Assembly (NCBI GenBank): GCA_964016875.1
Contig: OZ024735.1
Span: 7,425,338 to 7,489,337, forward strand
Length of the DNA stretch: 64,000 nucleotides
Reading direction: 5' to 3'
Source of the DNA: Fallopia convolvulus
Taxonomy: Eukaryota; Streptophyta; Magnoliopsida; Caryophyllales; Polygonaceae
The notes beneath the pieces were generated by a model that was not told the DNA's origin, made no database searches, and was given only the letters and a program-made list of their open reading frames with translations. Positions within the stretch are counted from its first letter, which is position 1; each line of letters opens with the position of its first letter. Positions 11,972-23,429 of this stretch are shown piece by piece. A program made the position numbers and the translations under genes.

Positions 11972-12470
11972 TAGGGAAGCACATTAAAATAATGGGGACG
12001 AGGACCTGCGGGGACCAAGCTTGAACGGGGCAGGGATTCCCCGACTTGGTTGGGAGCAGGGATGAATTTATTATCCTTGATTTGAAACGGGGCAGGGACA
12101 GGGTAAGTAATATCCGCCCCATACAGGAGATTGTTTTAATTCATAAAACACAAAAAACAAGTATTTTATATACAATTGTACATTTAAATTTTAAAACTTA
12201 TAAAAATATCAACAAATTATAGAATAATATCTTAATTTTATGCTACTTAATTTTGATATTTGTAAATGATTTTAAAATTTAAAGTACAAAATTATTAGTT
12301 TTAATTGTTTTTAATAAACATGCCTCATTAACAACCCATAACCAATGGGGATTCCCCACCACGTTCCTCGTCGGATATTATATGAGGACGTGGTGAAGAT
12401 GGGGGCATAATAGGAGATCTACGATGGGGGTTGGGATTGCATTCCCCATCACGCCTCATGTGCTCCCCTT
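11972..12470. mobile_element. hAT-like MITE, about 500 bp
   Basis: This is homologous to the element at 37902-38424 over its length, including an AT-rich centre and G-rich shoulders. Its ends, tagggaagcacatt and catgtgctcccctt, are degraded forms of the perfect 13-bp terminal inverted repeat of that copy. It has no coding capacity. A clear 8-bp target duplication is not visible. Confidence 0.7.
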
Positions 12471-12819
12471 CCAATTATTTCCCCCCTTCTCTTATGCCAA
12501 ATGAACCAATTATTGGTCCGAGTTATTGGGCCCCTTCTTACGCTCAATTACCATGATTGAAATCCAAGTAGGTCAAATTTAATTTGTCTCGCTCGGATAT
12601 TTTTTTTCCCAAAATCTATCTTTATTAAATATGTACATTTGTCAAATTATTTATAAAAATAATTTCTTTGGTAAATTTATTCAATACCTTTTTATGAAAA
12701 AAATTTAATTCAAGGGGATCAATTAGCGAGCTATAAAATACGAAAGTAACAAACTTTTATAGCATTAATAAATTAACAAAAAACCATGTATGCGCCAAAC
12801 GGCGAACACAAATAGCCTA
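12471..12819. other. Unassigned AT-rich sequence
   Basis: Nothing recognisable lies between the MITE and the LTR fragment. Confidence 0.5.
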
Positions 12820-13720
12820 ATCCACAACTTTTTGACACCTTATAGTTACAACTCCATGTCCTCAAAATAGAAAAATCACTATAGACTAGAAAACCTAAAA
12901 CATAAGACCCGACTTCATCCTAAGACACACCATGTTGGTTTGGCCCACCATCATCCTGGAGAAGTGTCCGTGTAGCATTGTTTAAACCTGAATTTTTACC
13001 TAAAAGAACGACAACGCCCCAAAGGGTTAGCTAACAATCCAAAACATGCACCAAATAGTAAACACAATATGTAGTAGCAAAATCAGTTTAATAAAATACA
13101 CAATAAGAATAGTAATAGTATACCATAAGATGTAGTATACGCACGAAAGAATACAATGCACACAACAACACGTATAGTCATAAGATACATATCAATATAT
13201 AAGCACAAATTTGCTCTTAATATTAGTTCAACCACAACCTCAAATCTCATTTACCATTAGCAATTCCTATAAAAAAACATGGCGTCCTCTAGCCTTTCAT
13301 GGTGTAGTGGTCAGTGGCCTCCACCGTTATTTTGAACCACCCAACACCCTCATCATTCATCTTCTTACCCCCAATGAAGCCTCCTCTAGAGCACTTGCCA
13401 AAACATATAATACTATTGTGAAAGGGATACACCGTGGATGTCTCCACCTTGACATACGACTAAGTCGGAGATGTCTCCACCTTTTGGACTACACCGTGGT
13501 CATAGCTATATAGGTTAGATGTCAATTTTTAGCTAATCAAATAACATGCTGAATATTAGTAATCTCTTAGTATACTTTAAAAACATCAATTAATTTTCAC
13601 ATAGATGTTTATTAGAAAAAAAGGATGTATCCGAAAGAAAGCTACACACATCATACCTACATATCTAGCCCACATTAAAATTGCTAGCTAAGTAAGTCTA
13701 GGGAACTTACCTTAAATGAA
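12820..13720 (-). mobile_element. Truncated LTR fragment, second copy of the solo LTR family
   Basis: This is collinear with 4150-5035 of the solo LTR. Shared blocks include cgaagggttagctaaca/caaagggttagctaaca, a tcctctagcctt/tcctccagcctt segment, ccctcatcattca, and the agatgtctccacctt region. Both LTR ends are missing, so it is a decayed fragment of the same Tekay/Del-like family in the same orientation. Confidence 0.75.
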
Positions 13721-15229
13721 GAGTTTCCCATGATATTGGAATGAACTTGGTCAAGCTAGATGCCTATGAATAAGAATAACACTCAAAAGTATGGTGGTCT
13801 AGTCAACTCAACTCAAGGTTATAAGGGAAAGACTCAACTTGACTAACCTATAAGGTGACTCGATACTAAAGTATGTTCATCATCTTGATTTAAACTAAAC
13901 TAGTCACATTTTCTTATAAGTATTCCAATTGACTTATCTTAACCCACAAAATTCCACCAAGAAAAAAACTCCAACCTTCTACCAAGTATACTAAACTACC
14001 AAACTATCTTAATCAATCCCAAATTAATTTCCTTACTTAAACCCAATTGACCCACACTAGTACACAAATATCAGATGTTCTAGTCATTCGACACTTCGTC
14101 GGAGTCAGAGGAGAAGGGGTTTATTTTTTCTTGGGGTCTAGGGGAGGTGTTTGGTCTTGTGAGAGAGACTTCCTCAGGGTTCAGAGATGCAACCGAGGGA
14201 ATTGATACAACATATTAAGAATGAGCCCTTATTCAGAAATACGACTAGTCAGAATATGATACACAATATCTCATGAGTAACAAAGACATGCTAATAATAG
14301 ATTTGGGCTCAAACCTAGGGGAAAGACAAAATACTCACCAGAAGATGACATTGAGGATCCAGATGTGTTGGAGGTCTTCAACATGATTTCTAAATGGTGG
14401 TTCTTGCTATAACCTCTGTTTTCTTCTTCCTACTTTATATTTGTTGAGAGATCTATGGTGCCACTAACCGATGTCTCTTCCAAATCGTTAATGATGACTT
14501 TCCTAAAGACATGTTTGTCGAGATCGATTTATAGAAGCTTGTAAGTTAGATCGCGTATATGAACTATTAATTTGAACTCTTGAGGAACTATATAGCGAGA
14601 CAACATGAGACAAGCTAAAATGAGAAGAGAATTGAAAGGTTCGACTGAAACAAATCTTACAATTGCAATTCCAGAAATCAAAAAAGATATTCATGATTTC
14701 CTCATCGAGAGACACGAGCTTGACGAAAAAGAAATGGCTAGACCGATTGTCTCTTACCATAATACCTAGTAAGAAAAGAGGTGGTCGCTAATGGTGAACT
14801 TCATTGCATGTTCCGCCAACTCATTGATTTGGAACAGAATCTACTAGGTAGATGGTAAGAGTTGAGCTAGAGAGATCTTCATCATTGCGACCAGTTTAAT
14901 AGCTAGAGGGGAGAAGGGGATTCAGAAAGAAATTATGAATTAGTACTCAAAATAGCTACACTAGTTGGGACGAGTCCAATCAGCACGTTCCTCAGTCGGG
15001 CAAATTATAATGATCCCATTAGGAAAGCCGGCGTTCTAGATGATCTCTTCGATCTCCACTTGAGAGAAAGAGCATCCAAATTGGTCTCATTATTGGAGAA
15101 CGTTAGAGGGAGAGAAGTCATGAATGGAGAAGACAAAGGGTTTAAATCTGACTGAGGAAGATCGGAGGTTTTGAAATTCAAAAGCAAGAACAGAGAGTGG
15201 GAGAGAAAACTTACCCAAGAAGATGATGA
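13721..15229. other. Unassigned sequence
   Basis: No domain, RNA gene or delimited repeat can be supported. Short minus-strand frames at 14503-14760 and 15005-15187 lack recognisable content. Confidence 0.5.
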
Positions 15230-15610
15230 ATGAAAAAGATGATGTTAGGTTTCTACACAATAGAGGGAATGAATAGATTTACTACGAGCGCATATTTTGA
15301 AGGAAATGCCCTAGGAAAGGGTGAATCCACGTCGCCCCCACAAGTCAGTTCATGTGAAAGCGAATCGATCTGCTTCTCTTCAATGAGTTCCAAGGTTATT
15401 TTTAGGCCTCATGATAAACTAGGAAATCCATTAGCGTGTAATCCAAAGAAGATGGTGCCTTTAAAAGTCCTATTAGCCACTAGGGAGTTCACCAAAATCC
15501 GAGATACTAAGCATCCCGAAGACTCTCACCAGCACGAGATGTTGAGGAGCTTCTGTGAAGACGCTAGCATGTTGTGTGACAAAGAGACCCTTGCGGATGT
15601 ATTCTTATAG
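15230..15610 (+). CDS. Hypothetical 126-codon open frame of unknown function
   Basis: The frame starts at an ATG at 15230 and ends with TAG at 15608. The protein is mixed in composition, with a Ser/Cys/Glu patch near residues 38-52 and a C-terminal segment containing HPEDSHQHEMLRSFCEDAS. I recognise no domain, signal peptide or membrane span. The codon content is not obviously random, so it may be a fragment of a transposon gene or of a host gene. It sits just left of the LTR-like sequence cut by element C. Whether it is translated is unknown. Confidence 0.3.
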   Translation: MKKMMLGFYTIEGMNRFTTSAYFEGNALGKGESTSPPQVSSCESESICFSSMSSKVIFRPHDKLGNPLACNPKKMVPLKVLLATREFTKIRDTKHPEDSHQHEMLRSFCEDASMLCDKETLADVFL

Positions 15611-15685
15611 GTATGGAAATAACGCAAATTGATTAATTATCTTGTAATATTTAAATAATGAAACATATATTTCATGGATATATCT

Positions 15686-15855
15686 TGTAACACTAGATAA
15701 GACCTTTCTTGGAGCCCAAGAAAACGCTAGCTTGAGTAATATAAAACCTAGGGGGCTCTAGGAAAAGATCAAATCTTGTACATCAACCACTTTATCAATA
15801 AGAAATACATTCATTCAGCACGATTCAAGTTGCTAACTTTAGATTCTCGAATACA
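15686..15855 (+). repeat. Possible 5' LTR remnant of the Tat-like element E1
   Basis: The segment starts TGTAACACTAG and ends near caccactttatcaataagaaatacattcattc..., which looks like an LTR R/U5 region. It is interrupted at 15855-15860 by the insertion of element C, and beyond C at 26848 the sequence continues into gag-like codons of E1. The assignment is inferred from position. Confidence 0.35.
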
Positions 15856-15860
15856 CTACT

Positions 15861-16334
15861 TGTTAGGCCCAAATATCTAGCGGCCCACTTGGTAATCTGA
15901 GCCCATAAGTACACAAAGAAGGCATCAGCCGTGCTGAACGAGACAAGATCTTGGAATGGGAGAAGTCATCAGTCATCCGATGGAAGGAAGAAATCATCCG
16001 TCACAGAGTGGAGAGAACTGTTCAGAAGGCGCTGGTGAGAGGACTACGAGCCTCCGATATATGCGGGAAGTGGGAAGTTAGTTACAAGATGTGACCTAGG
16101 AATCCGGAGATCATGATACATGGAAAGTAACCATTATAGTTCACATGTATATATGCAAAATTATGTATTTTGTAGGAGACAATTAAGAACGACACCAGAA
16201 AATCAATCAAACGAGAGGATCATTGCCCTCTGCTTTCAAAGATTTCGAGCTTGTTCATATATATTATTTCCTTTGAATTCGATCGTGCCCCAATCTAGGG
16301 CAGAGATTTGCTTGTCAAATTTTTGTCCAAAACA
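15861..16334 (+). repeat. 5' LTR of element C
   Basis: It starts TGTTAGGCCC and ends CAAAACA, and is the direct repeat of 26369-26842. A tatata stretch near 16147-16153 could serve as TATA box. The interior starts ATTTGGCGCC. Confidence 0.93.
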
Positions 16335-16337
16335 ATT

Positions 16338-16356
16338 TGGCGCCCACCGTGGGGCC
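16338..16356 (+). promoter_or_regulatory. Primer-binding site of element C
   Basis: TGGCGCCCACCGTGGGGCC begins three bases after the LTR end. A TGGCGCC start is the tRNA 3'-end complement typical of Tat/Athila-type plant elements. I did not determine which tRNA fits best. Confidence 0.85.
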
Positions 16357-16413
16357 CAACGATTGAAAAAAAATTCAGTTCTTTGCATTGAAAAGGAGCT
16401 CCGGAAGATCGCC

Positions 16414-18074
16414 ATGAGCAACCCTAACGAAGGTGGTCAAGAGCTAGGCATCGGGGAGGATGAAGGCGCATGCCAGGACACGTCGGCAACCCTTCGTCTC
16501 GAACAGTCCGAATTCGCCCAAAGGCTCTAAGCTCTGGAGAAAGAAATATCCGATCAGCGTGCTTGTAACGAGAAGCACAAAGCAAGCATTGAGCAGTTAA
16601 CTGCCGACAACGACGGTTTGCCCTCCCAACTTCGATCCGTGTCTTCTGTCGGCCCGCGTGCCCGAGCAACGGATCGAACTCGAAATAGTGGGGGAGAAGG
16701 TTCCTCTGGGAACCATACCAGCCGTCACAGAGGAAATCCTGGCCTAGAGTTCATTACCCAACCGGCAACGTTCCCCGGGGTACCATCATTTACCCCCGCT
16801 CACGGAAACCCTATTAGCAAAGGAGCAAGGGCACCCATACGCCTGCGATCGGCGCGAGAGGTTAGTCCCCGACGCTTGGAAGATGAAACCATGGACGATG
16901 ATGAGGATTGGGACCGCCTCCGTCCCCGAGACCTCGAGAATATCGTTCGGAACCAATTCAAGATGTTCACAGAGTAGTTATCGAAGATACCCGGGGTCCC
17001 GCAACCCATAGAGAAAGAAGCGATTGATGGTTACGATGAGTCACCTTTCGCTCTTCACATCGCCCAGGTCGAGATACCAAAGAAGTTTTTGGTGCCCAGT
17101 ATGACTTCTTACGACGGCACGGGGGACCCTGACGAACATGTGGCCATATTCAAGAAGAATATGATGACCAGCATGATACCGTACCATTCCCGCGAAGCGA
17201 TGATGTGCAAGGGGTTCGGAGCCGCTCTCACGGGACCAGCCTTGAAATGGTTCGTTAACCTCCCAATGGGAAGTATTCGTTCTTTCGCCGAGTTATAGGA
17301 CTCGTTCCGGGTACAGTTCGCCAGTAGTAGGAGATTCGAGAAGCAGTCCAGTGACCTGTACCGGATTATCAAAAAGCCGGAAGAGTCCACTCGGGAGTAC
17401 CTAGACCGATTTAATCGAGAGAAGATTTCCATCGTGCACTGTGATGTGCCGAAGACGATGGAAGCTTTCCGTTAGGGGGTAAGTCAAGACGGAGATCTCT
17501 ACAAAGAGCTCACTAGACACCCTTGCCACAACTTCGAGGATGTGCAAACCAAAGCCTTGGCTCAAATCAGGCTCGAGGAGGATTTGAAGATGAGAAAACC
17601 CACGAGTGTCTAGGAGAGGGTAGATAAGAAGGTAGCACCAGATCACCGCCGAGAGTGCCGTGACCAACCATACCGGCGCCCTCACCCTGCTTCGTTGAAG
17701 GTAAACGTCGCTGAAACCAGACCGGCCAAGCCATTACCGCCGAAGTATGACGAGTTCAACCTGGGTATATCCCCCGAGGACCTCGTGAAGAACATAGCCC
17801 AAACAATACGAGGCGTTAGGTGGCCGAAGAGAAATGAAAAGCCTTATCCAAACAAGGATATGAGTAAGTGGTGTGACTTCCATGACGATTACGGTAACGT
17901 GACCAAGGACTGCGTAGCCCTAAGAAGAGAGATTGCCTACCTTGTATCTCGGGGAAGGATTACAGAAGTCGCGCCGAATGCGCAAGTCCCCCCAAATGTC
18001 GTGGAAGCCTCACGCGTGGGAAGGCCCGCGTCGCCGGTACCATCAAAAGTTATGAACGTGATCAAAAGTTGTGA
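16414..18074 (+). pseudogene. gag of element C, one frame with several in-frame stops
   Basis: The capsid precursor packages element RNA in cytoplasmic particles. From the ATG at 16414 one frame can be followed to about 18074. Recognisable parts are a basic/coiled N-terminal region, the DLENIVRNQF block near 16930, and the retrotransposon gag domain (17089-17600) with TGDPDEHVAIFK, GPALKWFVNLP, SFAEL and DLYRIIKKPEESTREYLDRF. A C-terminal region follows with KWCDFHDDYGNVTKDCVALRREI, which keeps C, H and C positions of a knuckle-like motif. Stops at 16528, 16975, 17296, 17473 and 17611 kill it; four are TAG. The frame then runs into the retained protease tail in a different frame, marking a deletion. 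Confidence 0.85.
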
Positions 18075-20264
18075 AGGCCATGGCTTCATGACATGAGAGC
18101 CGTCCCATCCACTTACCACCAAACGGTGAAGTTCCCAACAACGTGGGGGGGGGGGGTTCAAGAGATCCGTGGTGATCAAAGAACATCCCGGGAGTGTTAC
18201 AAATCGGCGCTGAAACCAGCCGCCGGTCAAAAGTCCACCTAGCAATTAAAGGAGGCCACTAACCCTACCATTCTAAAAGAAAAACAAAAGAAAAATGAAC
18301 AGGTATAGGAAGTGGCCCTAGACCAATCCAACCTCAATCGGTCCGTAAAGATTGGAAAAGATTTGGAGCCAAGTATGAAAAGCGAGCTAATAGACTTCCT
18401 CAGTAAAAACTCGGAGTGTTTTGCTTGGTCCCATGAGGCTACGGTGGGAATCGATCCGAATGTCATCACGCACCGATTAAATGTGGACCCTAGTCATCCA
18501 CCCGTAAAACAGAAGAGGAAGTTCGCCGGAGAGAGGAATAAGATAGTGGATGAAGAGGTGAGAAATTTGATGGAAACTGGAAAGATCAAAGAAGTCAAGT
18601 ACCCTGAGTGGTTGGCAAACGTAGTCGTCGTTCCCAAGAAGAACGGAAAGTGGAGGATGTGTGTAGATTTCACGGATTTGAATAAGGCTTGTCCCAAGGA
18701 TTCGTTTACGTTACCTCACATAGACGCCCTGGTAGATGCCACGGCGGGCCATGAATTATTGACTTTCATGGACGCCTTCAGTGGGTATAACCAGATCAGG
18801 ATGGAAGACAGTGATCAGGAGAAGACATCCTTCATCACCAGCAAGGGAACGTACTGTTATAAGGTGATGCCTTTTGGGTTGCGGAACGCTCGGGCTACAT
18901 ATCAAAGGCTGGTGAACAAAATGTTCTAAGATCAAATCGGAGAAACTATGGAGGTATGCATAGACGATATGCTCATCAAATCAAAGAAAGATGTAGACCA
19001 CAGAAGTCACATGGAGAAAGCTTTTGAAATCCTGAAGCAATTTAACATGAAGTTGAACCCAGAGAAGTGTATGTTCGGTGTGAAGTCGGGAAAATTCCTA
19101 GGGTATTTAGTCACCCGGAGAGGGATAGAAGCCAACCCCGAGCAGGTTCGAGCAAGAAAGATGTTGAAATCCCCCAGGTGTATGAAAGACGTCCAAAAGC
19201 TCACTGGGTAGATCGCCGCCCAATGTCGTCTCTTCTTCGAAGTACTTAGAAAAAACAAATGTTTCCAATGGACTCCCAGACATGAGGAGGCTTTCCAGGA
19301 ACTGAAGAACTACTTCTCTAATCCTTTGATTTTGGCTAAACCCGAAGCAGGAGAAGCTCTACCCTTGTACCTAGCCGTCACTAAAAAAGCCATCAGTGGG
19401 GTGTTGGTCCAAGAACAAGATGGGCAGCAGCAACCCGTGTACTACGTTAGTAGAACTCTCATGTCAGCCGAGACTCGATACTCTTCCTTGGAAAAGTTAG
19501 TCCTTGCCCTAGTTATGTGCTCCAACAAGCTTCGCCCATACTTCGAGGCCCACCCGATAGTGGTAAGAACCACACACCCTTTGAAGACGCTAATGCACAA
19601 GCCAGAGTTCACAAGAAGAATGGCCAAGTGGGCGATTCACTTGAGTGGGTTCGATATTAAGTACGAGCCTAGAACAGCATTGAAATCTCAGGCGTTGGCT
19701 GATTTTCTGGTTAATTTTAGTCCTATGACGGAAGAAGGGTCCAATCCAGCAGAGCTAATGACGCTAGAAGCTAAGTCTCCAGTCAAATGGACGCTTCACA
19801 CGTATGGCGCTTCTAACGCTGGGGGAACGGGGATAGGATTAGTCCTAAAATCAACACAGGGGGATAGGGTGGCACAATCCGTAAGATGTACGTTCGAAGC
19901 CACGGACAATGAAGTGGAGTATGAAGCTCTGATCTTCGGGGTGACCCTCGCCAAAGACCTGGGCATACAGCAAATAGAAGTCAAGTGCGACTCGTTGTTG
20001 ATAGTCAACCAAGTTTTGGGGTCGTACAAAGGAAGGGATGAGAGGATGGCAACATACCTAGATGAAGTCAAAAATCTGATCCCTCGTTTCGAGAAGGTTT
20101 CCTTCGCACAGATCCCAAGAGAGCAGAATGATCAAGCAAATTCTCTTGCCCGCCTAGCGTCATCCATTGATCCTGACGAGTATCCTATTATCCCGATGGT
20201 TCACATCATGGCCCCCGCCATTAGAAGAACTCACATCAGCAATAGTAGTAAGTCTGAGAGATGA
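18075..20264 (+). pseudogene. pol of element C: protease tail, reverse transcriptase, RNase H, archaeal-like RNase H
   Basis: Reading frame 3 starts with RPWLHDMRAVPSTYHQ (18075-18122), the end of a Tat protease domain; the aspartate active site upstream is absent. The linker has EIRGDQRTSRECY. RT spans about 18530-19210, with WRMCVDFTDLNKACPKD, FMDAFSGYNQI and VCIDDM (normally VYVDDM). RNase H spans 19326-19735. The second, archaeal-like RNase H spans 19785-20170, with NEVEYEAL and VKCDSLLIVNQV. Its first catalytic Asp (usually VDGAS) has become TYGAS. Stops lie at 18240, 18306, 18927 and 19209. The products would copy element RNA to DNA; this copy is dead. The end overlaps the integrase frame by ATGA at 20261-20264, which I take as a decay frameshift. 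Confidence 0.9.
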
Positions 20265-21661
20265 CCGATGACATCGACCTTCTCGGAACTGCCCCCCACA
20301 GCATCTTCATGAGCAGTGACGACGTTGATGCCAGAAGTTATCGGAACGATCCCGATCCAAACCTGCCCCTGAATGGATCAAACTGCGAGAGAGCTCCCTT
20401 CGATCCCTCGGACGCCAACGAAGCAACTTGGACTCAGCCGTACCTAGATTGTCTAACCATGGGAAAGCTTACAGAAGATAAAATTGAAGCTAAGTTGCTA
20501 AAGATGAAGGCCACTAAGTTCACGGTAGAAGGCGGGAAACTGTTCTACAAATCGGTGGTGGGAACATTACAGCGTTGCCTAGCCAAAGAAGGTGTTCAGA
20601 GACTTCTTGAAGAACTCCATGAAGGAGATTGCGGGAACCACACCGGAGGGAGAAGTCTATCCAACAAAGCCCTTCGGCAAGGGTGGTTTTGGCCTACTAT
20701 GAGGAAAGATGTTGTAGACTTCTGTCGTAAGTGTGATGCCTGTCAAAGACACGTGCCGACCGCTCACCAACCTCCTGAGCCACTCTACCCCACACTTACA
20801 CCATGGCCCTTCATGCGCTGGGGAATGGACATAGTCGGGAAGTTACCCCCTTCATCCGGACAGAGAGTGTTCTTCCTCGCTATGATTGATTACTTCTCTA
20901 AGTGGATCGAGGCTGAAGCTTACCGAGAGATCAAAGATAAACAGGTGTCTTTCATTATCAGAAATATCCTGTGTCGTTTCGGGGTACCCGCGGAGATTGT
21001 AGGTGACAATTGCTCTGAATTCATAAGCCAAAGAACCAGAGACTTCTGTAGTCATTGGAAAATCAGCCTGGTCACTTCAACACCCCGCTATCCCCAGTCA
21101 AATGGGCATGCCGAGGCTAGCAACAAAGTGATCATAAATAATCTGAAGAAGAGGCTCGCAAAAGATAAAGGTAATTGGGCTGATGAGCTCACGTACGTCC
21201 TTTGGGCCGATCGCACGACGCCGAAGGTCGCGACTGGTCAGTCTCTTTTCTCTTTAACACACGGATGCGAAGCGGTCATTCCCGCCGAAATTCTCATCCC
21301 AACCGCTCGTACCAGCTTTGTAATCGAAGAACGTAATCATCAGGAGCTGTCGGCTGATTTAGATACCTCAGGCGAACTTCATGACCAAGCCCGGTTACAA
21401 TTGGCAAGGCACCAGTAGCTGGTCACCCGAAGCTATAGCCAGAACCTCAAGATCCGGACTTTCCGGGTCGGTGACTGGGTACTACGACGAGTCTTCCAAA
21501 ACACCCATGAAACCAGGTCGGGGAAACTAGCCCCGACCTGGGAGGGACCCTATAAGATAACAGGGGTCGTTGGGCAAGGCGCTTACCAACTAGAATCCAA
21601 GGATGGAGAAGCCATCCCCAGGAGCTGGAACGCAATACATTTGAAGAAGTATCACTTCTGA
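20261..21661 (+). pseudogene. Integrase of element C
   Basis: The protein inserts element cDNA into nuclear DNA. It has the N-terminal HHCC zinc motif (H and H in HEGDCGNHTGG, C and C in CRKCDAC, about residues 122-160). The catalytic core follows: first Asp in WGMDIVGKLPP, second Asp in IVGDNCSEF (usually SDNGTQF, so Gly to Cys here), and Glu in GHAEASNK. A C-terminal module includes RVGDWVLRRVF and GPYKITGVVGQGAYQL, ending HLKKYHF at the TGA at 21659. The main open stretch stops at a TAG at 21416 (HQ*LV); the rest continues in the same frame. The upstream start at 20261 is probably only the point where the pol frame is broken. Confidence 0.88.
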
Positions 21662-21937
21662 GGGAGAACTCCTTTTATCAGAGCGCAGACCTCCCCGAAT
21701 CCTCAGCGGAAGGTTCTCAGCGTCAGATATTCAAGACACTAGAGGTCATCAGTCCGCAGTTTATTATCTTGCTTTTGCTTTAAATTCATCTTTCTTAGTG
21801 TGTTCAACTTGTTTGTGTGAAGACTCTTTGTTGTGTGATTTCTATGCTATAGTTTGCTCTTATCGAATGAATGACGTTAGTGCATCACTATTTGATTACC
21901 TTTATTCTCCCTTTGCATGAGTAGAAATAAACACGTA
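21662..21937 (+). other. Element C spacer after pol
   Basis: Non-coding sequence follows the integrase stop and leads to the left arm of the foldback element D. Element C resumes after D at about 23727. Confidence 0.6.
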
Positions 21938-22240
21938 TTTTTTTCTCGGCGCACAAGATTTGGCACGCTTCATGAAGCGAGTCGCTTCATAATGCGAGCT
22001 ATATACTGATACCCGAGCGGATTTTTTTCAGAATCGGCAAAATGTCACGCTTCACGAAGCGTAAGGCAATATTGTGCAATTTCCTTACCCAATCTAATTT
22101 TTTTTACATATATAGGTTCCTCTCGTCGATAGCTTCGATTTGATAGGTAATAAGCTCAAATCCGACACCCGAGAAAAAAGTTATGAACGTTTTAAGATTG
22201 GACATACGCATACTACTTTCACACATCGTTTATCTAGGAT
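21938..22240 (+). repeat. Left inverted arm of element D
   Basis: This is the inverted match of 23430-23726. It contains smaller palindromes such as cgcttcatgaagcg and acgcttcacgaagcgt. Confidence 0.85.
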
Positions 22241-22259
22241 AAGATTTAAGATAAAGCAT

Positions 22260-22790
22260 AGAATAAGGTTTTTTTTGTAAGTGTTAGAGTTTATGGTTAG
22301 GGTAAGGCTTTATGGTAGGGTTTGGGTAAGGTTTAAGGTTTATGGTAAATATTATGGTTTAGGGTAGGATTTGAATGAGGTTTAAAGTTTGGGTATGTGA
22401 TATAGTATAGGGTTTGGATGTATGGTTTAAGTCAAGGCTTAATGGTAGGGTTTTAGATAAGGTCTAGTGTGAGGGTAGCGTTTAAGACAAGTCTTAAGGT
22501 AGAATATTGAGTAAGGTTTAGGGTTTATTGTAGATTTTTAGTGAAGTTTAGGATTTAGGTATATGGTTTAGGATAGAGTATATATTTTTAGGACTTAGGG
22601 TTTGGATAAGGGTTCTACGACAAGGCTTAAGTATAGGGTTTTAAGTAAGGTCTAGGGTTTATAGTAGAGTTTGAGTAAAGGGTTTAAGATAAGGCTTAAG
22701 GTCGGATTTAGGGTAAGGTTTAATGTTTATGGTAGGGTTGTGGTTTATGTTTAAAGTAAGGCTTTAGAGCAACCTAACTTATATATGTTA
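22260..22790 (+). repeat. Degenerate telomere-like repeat inside element D
   Basis: The segment consists of irregular variants of gggttta/ggtttaggg/agggtaaggttta. It is not a regular TTTAGGG array. The complementary form (aaaccctaa, accataaac) appears before the right arm at 23345-23400, extending the hairpin imperfectly. Confidence 0.7.
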
Positions 22791-23429
22791 AAATTTTGGT
22801 TTGATTAACCAAACTGATATTTTTCACGGTTTTATAGGTTGGTTACGGATTGACATATTCATATTTTCAGTTAATCGAAAAAACAAAATATAGTTTTTAA
22901 TTTGTAAAAAAATATTAAATATATTTCGTCTTAATGGAATTATATGCTTATTTTCAGAATTTGAAATTATATTTGATTTTGAAAATATTATTTTATATTC
23001 CCATAGATTAGTTAAATATGCCGTTTTTTAAATATTTAACTCCTAAAATGTTATATATATATAATACATATTGTAAAGACAATTTACAACATAACCACCA
23101 TGTAAAATAATATTTATTTTGAAATTATAACCGAGCGATAATATTTTTAATATAAAGCTGATAACTTTATTGTTGTTCAAGTGTATTCTTATAATATACA
23201 ATTAAATAAATAATTATTGGTTAACGAGAAAACCGAACCAAAAATTCGGTTAACAAATCTCTTATCAACCGAGATTAAGTGTTCGATTTTGGTTAATGAT
23301 TTTAATTAACTAAAATCATAAAACAAATAGTTATTAGTTAACGAGAAAGCCTTACCTTAACCATAAACCCTAATACTTACGATAAACATAAACCGTCCCA
23401 AAATATTATATACTAAGTCCTATCTTAAA

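Noticed and set aside
18145..18156. G12 homopolymer as the cause of the gag/pol frame change
   Set aside because: The protease-tail frame from 18075 reads continuously through the G tract into RT, so the frame change lies upstream at the deletion junction near 18070.
22260..22790. Interstitial telomere array
   Set aside because: Variants of gggttta are irregular and lie between the inverted arms of element D. There is no run of exact TTTAGGG units.
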